Assembly (NCBI GenBank): GCA_963668185.1
Contig: OY764162.1
Coordinates: 186,001-250,000, forward strand
Direction of reading: 5' to 3'
Length of the DNA: 64,000 bases
From: G963668185 sp963668185
GTDB lineage: Bacteria > Chloroflexota > Dehalococcoidia > Lucifugimonadales > G963668185
Position numbers and translations under genes: made by a program. Below the pieces are notes generated by a model. That model made no database searches and had not been told where the DNA came from. It saw only the letters and a list, made by a program, of their open reading frames with translations. This document shows positions 48,584 through 55,147 of this stretch, one piece after another. The stretch's first letter is position 1. Every line of letters starts with the position of its first letter.

Positions 48584-49459
48584 TTAACCCTCCGCGATGC
48601 CCTCGCCGGCGAGGTGGTTCTGGAGGGCGCGCAGGGCGTTGCTGTTCTCCTCCATTGTGAAGCCGTCCACCTTGTGCTCGGCTATGCCGCTCATGCCGTC
48701 CACGCATCCGGCGGCAACCGCCTCTCTCAGCAGGTCCTGCTCATCCTCGACGGACGGCAGCAGGTTGCGCCCGCACAGCCTGGACATAGACGCGACGAGG
48801 CCGTACCCGCCCCAGTTCGACACGCTGGCGATGACCAGCCTGCTCACCTCAGTCACGCAGGGGGCTTTCACGAGAGTGGGCACGTCCGGCACGTGCTGGG
48901 CGAGGTTGCCCATCCCGATTTCGTTGCCCCCGTCGCCGATGGCCACGGTGCGGTCGTGGTCCGTGAACAGGTAGTCTAGCCTGGCGTTGTACGGGCTGAT
49001 GTCGTTGCCGTGCATGTTCCGGTAGCGGCCATCGGCGGTCAGCCCGCACCGCTCGATCGAGACAAGCGCGGACGGCGCGACCTCGTCGAGCACCTGCTTG
49101 GCGAACGCCTCGCTTTCGTCGTCCGAGGTGATCGGGAAGTCGATCACGCGGCACGAGTCGCCGCGCAGGGCGGACATCAGCGGGGCCGTGTAACGGTCGG
49201 TCACATAGACCACCTCGTGCCCCAGGGCGTTGAGCGCGTCCCCGATGACGACGGCGCCCAGCGGCCCGTCGGTCTCCGGCGCGCCGGCGCTGAGGATGTA
49301 GAAGCCGGTCGCGACCATAGCCGTGCCGGAGCCTGCGCCTGCGCTCTCCAGCAGGTACGAGGCCGCCTGGCCGCAGAAGTCCGGGGGCACGTGCGCCCGG
49401 AGTTGCGAGATGCCCCTGCGGTCGTGGGCTAGGATGATGTCTTCTACGCTGTCCGGCAT
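48584..49459 (-). CDS. D-glutamate cyclase-like protein, DUF4392 domain
   Basis: 291 residues. GAGSGTAMVATGFYILSAGA near residues 40-60, ETDGPLGAVVIGDALNALGH, VSIERCGLTADGRYRNMHGN, VAIGDGGNEIGMGNLAQHVP and VIASVSNWGGYGLVASMSRL are conserved marks of DUF4392, the C-terminal half of mammalian DGLUCY (D-glutamate cyclase, D-glutamate to 5-oxo-D-proline). The next gene upstream encodes the DUF1445 half, so the human fusion exists here as two genes two bases apart. Enzyme activity is inferred from this correspondence. Confidence 0.88.
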   Translation of the reverse strand: MPDSVEDIILAHDRRGISQLRAHVPPDFCGQAASYLLESAGAGSGTAMVATGFYILSAGAPETDGPLGAVVIGDALNALGHEVVYVTDRYTAPLMSALRGDSCRVIDFPITSDDESEAFAKQVLDEVAPSALVSIERCGLTADGRYRNMHGNDISPYNARLDYLFTDHDRTVAIGDGGNEIGMGNLAQHVPDVPTLVKAPCVTEVSRLVIASVSNWGGYGLVASMSRLCGRNLLPSVEDEQDLLREAVAAGCVDGMSGIAEHKVDGFTMEENSNALRALQNHLAGEGIAEG

Positions 49460-49461
49460 CG

Positions 49462-50259
49462 CTACAAGACCGCCAGGTCCTCGTCCCTGACGTCCGTGAT
49501 GAACATGTGGCCGGGGGAGTGAGTGATCATGAGCGGGGGCTTCGAGTTCATCGCCACGGCCTGGGGCGTGACGCCGCACGCCCAGAACACCGGCACGTCG
49601 TCGTCGTGGAACACGGTGGGATCGCCGAGATCCGGAGCATGGACGTCGTTCACTCCAATGTCTTCGGGGCTGCCGATCTGCACCGGCGCGCCGTGCACGC
49701 CGGGGAAGCGGGACGTGATCTGCACCGCCTTCACGAGCCTGTCCCTGGGCACGGCCCTCATGGAGACGACGAGCGGGCCTGAAAACGCGCCCGCCGGCTG
49801 CGTGGGAACGCTGGTGATGAACATGGGCACGTTGGAGCCCGTCTCGAAGTGGTAGAGCGGGACGCCGCCCGCAATGAGCGCGGACTCGAACGTGAAGCTG
49901 CAGCCGAGCAGGAACGACACCATGTCGTCCCGCCAGTAGCCGGACACGTCCGGTACCTCCGCCGTCATCTCCCCGTACTCGTACACGCGGTACAACGGCA
50001 CGTCGGTCCGCAGGTCGGCGCCGGGCGCGAACGCCGCCGGCTCCGACGACCCGGCCTCGACCACCTCCAGCAGCGGGCACGGCTTCGGGTTCCTCTGGCA
50101 GAACAGCAGGAAGTCGAAGGCCAGGTCCTTCGGAAGCACGACGAGGTTGGCCTGCACGCGCCCCGGCGCCATGCCGGACGTGGGCCTGACCAGCTCGCCG
50201 GATCTGAACAGCATCCTGAGTTCCGCGGGGCTTTCGGGAACCGTCTCTACAGCCTGCAA
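49462..50259 (-). CDS. DUF1445/YcsI family putative hydro-lyase (N-terminal half of DGLUCY)
   Basis: 265 residues from a TTG with AGAGGTGA upstream. Family motifs include VRPTSGMAPGRVQANLVVLP, AFDFLLFCQRNPKPCPLLEV, FLLGCSFTFESALIAGGVPL, RFPGVHGAPVQIGSPEDIGV and FWACGVTPQAVAMNSKPPLM with ITHSPGHMFITD. The conserved CG/HSPGHM residues probably line the active site. In mitochondria this domain is fused to the DUF4392 cyclase; here it precedes it in an operon. It likely takes part in D-glutamate or related 5-oxoproline metabolism. Confidence 0.88.
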   Translation of the reverse strand: MQAVETVPESPAELRMLFRSGELVRPTSGMAPGRVQANLVVLPKDLAFDFLLFCQRNPKPCPLLEVVEAGSSEPAAFAPGADLRTDVPLYRVYEYGEMTAEVPDVSGYWRDDMVSFLLGCSFTFESALIAGGVPLYHFETGSNVPMFITSVPTQPAGAFSGPLVVSMRAVPRDRLVKAVQITSRFPGVHGAPVQIGSPEDIGVNDVHAPDLGDPTVFHDDDVPVFWACGVTPQAVAMNSKPPLMITHSPGHMFITDVRDEDLAVL

Positions 50260-50321
50260 CGTGTCACCTCTTTCGGCGTCGGGCCGGCCATTGGGCGGGG
50301 GCGGCCCGGATACTCGCGGTG

Positions 50322-50350
50322 ATTATGCGGCGCGGGGCGACGCTAAGCAA
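50322..50350 (-). promoter_or_regulatory. Promoter of the D-glutamate cyclase operon
   Basis: On the minus strand TTGCTT (50345-50350) and CATAAT (50322-50327) are separated by 17 bases, 63 bases upstream of the TTG start. The weak -35 directly abuts the decamer array. Confidence 0.5.
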
Positions 50351-50390
50351 CCGTAACATTTCGTAAGGTTCCGTCAAATTCCGTAAGATT
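50351..50390. promoter_or_regulatory. Four tandem 10-bp repeats abutting the -35 box
   Basis: CCGTAACATT, TCGTAAGGTT, CCGTCAAATT and CCGTAAGATT follow each other with an exact 10-base period (consensus yCGTAArrTT). They end immediately upstream (minus strand) of the probable -35 box, on one face of the helix, as expected for an activator-binding array. The rest of the gap 50260-50629 holds an inverted repeat at 50531 and GC-rich filler without a gene. Confidence 0.7.
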
Positions 50391-50530
50391 TGCCGGGCCT
50401 AGCCCCACCCCGTCACCCTCACTCCAACTCTCCCCCTCAAGGGAGAGAGGGCTGATTGCGCAGGTTGCATAAGGGTATGACAGCACGAGTGTTCGCTGGA
50501 TGCAAGGGCGGCGGATGGATTCGGCTGTCA

Positions 50531-50570
50531 TTCCTGTAGATGTCGACTAATTCGTTGACATCTACAGGAA
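50531..50570. terminator. Long inverted repeat, possible terminator
   Basis: Arms TTCCTGTAGATGTCGAC and GTTGACATCTACAGGAA pair at 16 of 17 positions around a six-base loop TAATTC. It lies 60 bases past the stop of the FAD oxidoreductase gene and would form a strong RNA hairpin. A T-run is missing, so a role as operator, attachment site or small-element remnant remains open. Confidence 0.5.
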
Positions 50571-50629
50571 CGACCGTGGGCGTGCCCTTTCGCCGCTGCC
50601 GTCGTTGGCGCCCTGATTGCCTTCTTGCG

Positions 50630-51793
50630 TTACTCCGCTTCCGGGGGCGCGGCTCTGCCGAGCTGCTCTCGCCAGTCGCGCGGGGTGTCTTTGAAACGGC
50701 TCAGGCGGTAACCTTCGAGCGGGAGGGTGGACTCGCCGTGCGTGATTAGCTGGCTGACCGCCTTGCCGTGGGCGGGCGACAGGCCGAAGCCGTCACCGGA
50801 CGCGTTCGCGATCACGACGTTCTCGGGGCTTTCCAGCGTGTCGATGATGGGCGTCCAGTCCGGCGTCTGCTCGACCACGCACGCCCAACTCCTGATCATC
50901 GGGATGTCGCCCGCGCCGGAGAAAAGCTCGTTCAGCCTCCGTCCGATGTTCCTGATCAGGGGAGTGTTCGGCTTTTCGGGCGTCGTCAGGTCCACGTCCA
51001 CCCACTCGTCGTTGCCGCCGCCGTACGCGAGGTTGCCGCGCAGCGTCTGCCTGCCGTACAGGCCGTTGCCGAGGACTGCGCCGTGCTTCATCATCGGCAC
51101 CGGCGCGCTCACGACGATCTCGGCGCGCCCGGGCGCGATGGGCACGAACACTCCCGCGAGATCCGCGAGCCGCCCGGTCTGCGGCCCGGCGGCGATCACG
51201 ACCCACTGGCAGCCGATGTCACCGTCCGCCGTTTCCACCACAGTCACACGGTCGCCGGCCGTCTTGAAGCCGGTCACGAGGGTGTTCTGAAGGATGCGCC
51301 CGCCGTGGTCCTGGATCGCCCACGAGAAGGCCTGCACGGTGCGCTGCGGGTTGGCGTGCGCGGCGTCCGGGTCCCAGTTGGCTCCCGTGACGTCCGGGTT
51401 GATCAGGGGGACGAGTTCCTTCACCTGCTGGGCGTCCAGCACCTCTATGCGCCAGCCGAGCCCGTTCAGGCGCTCCTTCCTGACGTGAAGCTGGTCCCAG
51501 CCTTCCTCCGTCAAGGCGACGTGGATGTTGCCGAGGCTGAACTCGCACGGGTAGCCGAGTTCGTCTTCGAGCGTGTGCCAGAGGCGGGTCTCCTCGTAGC
51601 CCATCAGGCCCTTCGGGTCCGCGCCCCTGTGGTACGCGCAGATGCCGCCGTTACGGCTCGAAGCCTCGTATCCGACGACTCCCTTGTCGACGACGAGCAC
51701 GTCCACGCCGGCCCGAGCAAGAAACCACGCCGACGCAAGCCCCGTAACGCCCGCCCCAACGACTACGACTTCCGCGCCTGCGATCTGCGTCAT
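50630..51793 (-). CDS. FAD-dependent oxidoreductase (DAO/sarcosine oxidase type)
   Basis: 387 residues from ATG with GGAGG upstream. Rossmann motif VVVVGAGVTGLASAWFLARA at residues 9-28, then VDKGVVGYEASSRNGG (FAD-binding SRNGG), a middle part with QRTVQAFSWAIQDHGGRILQ, and near the C-terminus TPDWTPIIDTLESPENVVIA and SGDGFGLSPAHGKAV, the second FAD motif. This family oxidises amines of amino acids such as sarcosine, glycine or D-amino acids. Its place near the D-glutamate cyclase pair would fit D-amino acid catabolism, but a separate promoter is likely. Confidence 0.88.
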   Translation of the reverse strand: MTQIAGAEVVVVGAGVTGLASAWFLARAGVDVLVVDKGVVGYEASSRNGGICAYHRGADPKGLMGYEETRLWHTLEDELGYPCEFSLGNIHVALTEEGWDQLHVRKERLNGLGWRIEVLDAQQVKELVPLINPDVTGANWDPDAAHANPQRTVQAFSWAIQDHGGRILQNTLVTGFKTAGDRVTVVETADGDIGCQWVVIAAGPQTGRLADLAGVFVPIAPGRAEIVVSAPVPMMKHGAVLGNGLYGRQTLRGNLAYGGGNDEWVDVDLTTPEKPNTPLIRNIGRRLNELFSGAGDIPMIRSWACVVEQTPDWTPIIDTLESPENVVIANASGDGFGLSPAHGKAVSQLITHGESTLPLEGYRLSRFKDTPRDWREQLGRAAPPEAE

Positions 51794-51918
51794 GCTGGGC
51801 CTCCGTGTGTCTGCTTGGCTGCGCGCGAGTCTAACATAGGGCACCGTGTACGATGCCTTTCCCGCAGTTGTTGGGGCGTTTACGATGGGTTGATACAGGA
51901 TCGGCTGGGGAGCTGAGC

Positions 51919-53616
51919 ATGGCTGTCACGATCGAGGCGTTGGAGAGCACGGTTGCGGAGCTGGCGTCCGCGAACCGCGATATATGGACTCTGTCCGCTT
52001 GCGGCGTTACGCGGGCGGGGCGGCGGATGCTCGCGCTGGTGGACCGCGACGCCTACGAGCCGAGCGCGGAGCGCGTTCGCGTGCTGCTCGTGGGCGGGAT
52101 GTCGGGCGCGCCGGACGACGTCGCGGTCGCCGTGGAGGCGCTGCGGTACTTTGCTGCAGGACGATACCGCGACGGCATCGCGCTGAGCGCCGTGCCGTGC
52201 GCGAATCCTGGCGGGCTGGTGTTGCGCACGGGGCCGGCGAACGGATCGGGCGGGACGGTTGAAGGCGGGTATCCGCCTGTCGGAGGGTTCTTCGACCATC
52301 CGACCAGCCCGGAATCGCGGTACTTGTGGTGCTGGGCGTGCTACCAGGCGCCGGACGTGGTGATCGAGGTGCGGGCCGGGACCCTGACAACCTGGGCAGA
52401 CAACGATGCTGTTGGCCAGTTGGGAGCGGCGCTTGGCGCGGGACCGGCAAGCCAGGCGGACTCCTTCATTGCCGCGCTGGGACGCGAGGCCGCCGACAGC
52501 CCGGGGACTATACCAGGGCTGCGGCTGACGACCGAACCGGACTACGTTCAGTGGGAGCTTGACAGGTTCTTCGAAGCCGTCACGTCGGAGCCGCCCGGCC
52601 CGTCCAGGGCCCGGAGAAAGCTGGACGAGCGGCGCGCAAGGGACCCGTTCGAGGTGGGGCGGGACCTGGCCCGGACGAACGGGCGCACGCTGGAGCCGCT
52701 CGTGTACACGCAGGGCGTCGCGATCAGCGGACGGCTGCGGCTGGCGTTGCTGGACCCGGAGCGGGCCGGGAGCGTCGATGACATCGCATCGCTGGTCGAG
52801 CCAGTGGTTGCCGACCTGGACACAGTTTTTGGCGAGGCCCCAGAAGCCCCAGAGCTTGCGGCGATCGTGTGGGCCGAGGAGATGGACGAACTTACTGATG
52901 ACTATCGGCACGGCGACGCGCTGGTTGAGGCGGGAACTTACTTCTACACGATGGGGGAGGGCAACGCGCCCAAGCCTCTGAACCCGAACTTCATAGTCGA
53001 GGACTTCTTCTTTTCCTCGGCGATGCTGGGCCGGGCGTTCGCTGAAACCGGCCGTATCTTCTACACAGACCTGCTGGGAGAGTTTCTCCCCGTTGCGCGC
53101 ATCCAGGAGGATACTGGCCTGTTCAGGCACAGCCGGTACGGCCCGGTGCATTGGGGCCGCGGCAACGGGTTCGCGGCGATGGGGCTGGCCGAGTGCCTCA
53201 CCTACATGCCGGAGAACTGGCGTGGTCGGGAAGCTGTGCTCGACATGTTCACGCGGCACATGGAGGCGCTGAGGCCGCTCCAGCAGCCGTCCGGCCTGTA
53301 CTGCCAGGTCATCGATTTTCCGGGCTCGTACGAGGAACTGACGGCCACCTGCATGATTGGGTACGCGATGGCGCGCGGCATCCGGCTGGGCCTGCTCGAC
53401 GACTCGTACCGTCGGACGGTCGACCTGGCATGGCGGGCGGCGACCGAGCGCGTCGATGCGGCCGGCAACGTGGTGGACGGGTGCGCGGGGACCGGCGTCA
53501 TGGACGGGCTGCGGAGCTATCTCGACCGGCCCGCCAACTCCGGCTACGACGACCGTACGGGCAGCATGGCGCTGTGGTTCGCCGCGGAGATGGCGCGGCT
53601 TCGGCTGGGGGCGTAG
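51919..53616 (+). CDS. Fusion of an M14-like (degenerate) domain with a GH88/GH105-type glycoside hydrolase
   Basis: 565 residues from ATG with GGGGAG upstream. Residues 1-180 resemble the zinc carboxypeptidase/AstE fold (VRVLLVGGMSGAPDDVAVAV, IALSAVPCANPGGLVLRTGP), but the metal-binding HG.E motif is GGMSGAPDD, so zinc is probably not bound. Residues 330-560 are an alpha/alpha barrel of unsaturated glucuronyl or rhamnogalacturonyl hydrolase type (HWGRGNGFAAMGLAECLTYM, CQVIDFPGSYEELTATCMIG). The expected substrate is an unsaturated oligosaccharide from a polysaccharide lyase. The fusion is unusual, and the N-terminal part may be a binding domain. Confidence 0.7.
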   Translation: MAVTIEALESTVAELASANRDIWTLSACGVTRAGRRMLALVDRDAYEPSAERVRVLLVGGMSGAPDDVAVAVEALRYFAAGRYRDGIALSAVPCANPGGLVLRTGPANGSGGTVEGGYPPVGGFFDHPTSPESRYLWCWACYQAPDVVIEVRAGTLTTWADNDAVGQLGAALGAGPASQADSFIAALGREAADSPGTIPGLRLTTEPDYVQWELDRFFEAVTSEPPGPSRARRKLDERRARDPFEVGRDLARTNGRTLEPLVYTQGVAISGRLRLALLDPERAGSVDDIASLVEPVVADLDTVFGEAPEAPELAAIVWAEEMDELTDDYRHGDALVEAGTYFYTMGEGNAPKPLNPNFIVEDFFFSSAMLGRAFAETGRIFYTDLLGEFLPVARIQEDTGLFRHSRYGPVHWGRGNGFAAMGLAECLTYMPENWRGREAVLDMFTRHMEALRPLQQPSGLYCQVIDFPGSYEELTATCMIGYAMARGIRLGLLDDSYRRTVDLAWRAATERVDAAGNVVDGCAGTGVMDGLRSYLDRPANSGYDDRTGSMALWFAAEMARLRLGA

Positions 53617-53649
53617 CTGGCGTTACAGGACTTATCGGCTTGCGGCGGC

Positions 53650-53655
53650 TATAAT
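53650..53655 (+). promoter_or_regulatory. -10 element upstream of the second PaREP1-like gene
   Basis: A perfect TATAAT 50 bases upstream of the ATG at 53705. A TTACAG at 53623 is the nearest -35-like box, but the spacer of 21 bases is too long for a confident call. Confidence 0.4.
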
Positions 53656-53704
53656 TCGGGATGCGTCGATGTCGATAAGGTGATTCTCGATACTGGAAGA
53701 TTGC

Positions 53705-54094
53705 ATGACTACCGTAGCGCGGCATCAGGAAATCAGTAAGCGCTTCCTTGAACAGGCGGACGAAGAGTTGCAGAAGGGCGATCTCTTGCAAGCCTCGGAG
53801 AAGGCGTGGGGCGCGTTTGCCCACTTCGTGGAGTCCGTTGCCAGGGGGCGGGGGTGGTCGTCGGGGTCTCAGCGTAGCATCAACATCAATGCTGGGCGGC
53901 TGATCGACCAAACATGGGATCCGAAAAGGAACATGGCCAGGCTCGGCACGATGAATGCTCTCCACGCGAACTTCTACGCAGATTTCTACCCGGAGGATTT
54001 GGTTGCCCACGGCATCGGGGCCGCTCGGAAGTTGCTGGCGGACCTGGAGGAAGCGTCGAGGCGGCTACCTGCCCAAGAGGTGAACGATAGATGA
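53705..54094 (+). CDS. PaREP1-like (HEPN-fold) small helical protein, second copy
   Basis: 129 residues, helical. ISKRFLEQADEELQKGDLLQ, ASEKAWGAFAHFVESVARGR and HANFYADFYPEDL line up with the protein at 28897 (shared LQASEKxWGA, RGW, RS, HxNFY). Charged and aromatic residues in these positions are probably functional. The stop overlaps the start of the following alcohol dehydrogenase gene (ATGA), so the two are translated together. Function unknown; a regulatory or RNA-binding role is possible. Confidence 0.65.
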   Translation: MTTVARHQEISKRFLEQADEELQKGDLLQASEKAWGAFAHFVESVARGRGWSSGSQRSININAGRLIDQTWDPKRNMARLGTMNALHANFYADFYPEDLVAHGIGAARKLLADLEEASRRLPAQEVNDR

Positions 54095-55146
54095 AAGCAC
54101 GGGCGGCGATTGACATGGGTGACGGGCAGCCGTTGCTGGTTGACGAGATTGAGATTTCCGATCCCGGTCCGGGCAATGTGGTTGTGAAGCTGTTTTCGAG
54201 CGGCGTTTGCCACTCGCAGATTCACGAACGCAACGACGCTACCATGACTCGCCCGCGCCTGCTGGGCCATGAAGGGACCGGCGTCGTTACGCACGTGGGG
54301 CAGGGAGTGAGCCACCTTCGAGAGGGGGACCACGCGATCGTGACCTGGGTCCCGCGCAAGCCGCAGCCGGGCGCGCTTGACAGGGCGGTTCCCGAGGCGA
54401 CGTATCATGAGGAGCCGCTGAACAGTCGAATGGCGTTCACGTGGTCGGAGATGGTTGTCCTGGATGCGGAGTACGTTGTGCGGATTTCAGATGACGAGCC
54501 CACGGACGTGAGCAGTGTTGTGGGCTGCGCGGTGCTGACCGGCGCCGGCGCGGTGCTGCACACCGCCGGGGTCCGGCCGGGCGACTCTGTGGCCGTGTTT
54601 GGCGTGGGAGGAGTCGGCCTGTCGGCGATACGGATGGCGTCGCTCCTGGAGGCGCATCCGATCATCGCGGTGGACCTGATCGAGGACAAGCTGGGATATG
54701 CGCAGCAGTTCGGGGCGACGCACGGAGTCAACGCCATGGAGTCGGACCCGGTTGAGGCGATACTGGATATGACCGGAGGCGTAGGCGTCGACTACTCATT
54801 CGACGCTATCGGGGCCCGGGCCACAATGGAGCAGATACTGCCCGTGACGCGCGCCGGGGGGAGCGGCGCAGGCAACGACGGCGGGATGGCTGTCATCATC
54901 GGCCTGCCGCAAACGGAACTGACGCTGGATCCGTTACTCTTAATCCGTGGGCAGCGCATCCTGCGGGGCAGCCTCGGGGCGACGTACCCGGAGCGCGACT
55001 TCGAGATGTACCTGCGGCTGCACAAGGAAGGCAAGTTCCCGCTGGACCAGCTCGTGACCGACCGCTACAGCCTGGACCAGATCAACGAGGCCTGCGACGA
55101 CCTGGCCGCCGGCAAGATCCTGGGGCGCGCGATACTGGAGTACTAG
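54091..55146 (+). CDS. Zinc-dependent alcohol dehydrogenase (MDR family)
   Basis: 351 residues. Catalytic zinc ligands C40 (SSGVCHSQIH) and H60-E61 (LLGHEGTGVV); NAD(P)-binding VFGVGGVGLSAIRMASLLEA in the middle; a C-terminal PLLLIRGQRILRGSLGATYP segment. The structural zinc loop with four cysteines is absent. The arrangement is closest to class III-like and mycothiol-dependent dehydrogenases in the C-terminal half. The start overlaps the upstream PaREP1-like gene. Substrate unknown. Confidence 0.87.
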   Translation: MKARAAIDMGDGQPLLVDEIEISDPGPGNVVVKLFSSGVCHSQIHERNDATMTRPRLLGHEGTGVVTHVGQGVSHLREGDHAIVTWVPRKPQPGALDRAVPEATYHEEPLNSRMAFTWSEMVVLDAEYVVRISDDEPTDVSSVVGCAVLTGAGAVLHTAGVRPGDSVAVFGVGGVGLSAIRMASLLEAHPIIAVDLIEDKLGYAQQFGATHGVNAMESDPVEAILDMTGGVGVDYSFDAIGARATMEQILPVTRAGGSGAGNDGGMAVIIGLPQTELTLDPLLLIRGQRILRGSLGATYPERDFEMYLRLHKEGKFPLDQLVTDRYSLDQINEACDDLAAGKILGRAILEY

Positions 55147-55147
55147 G

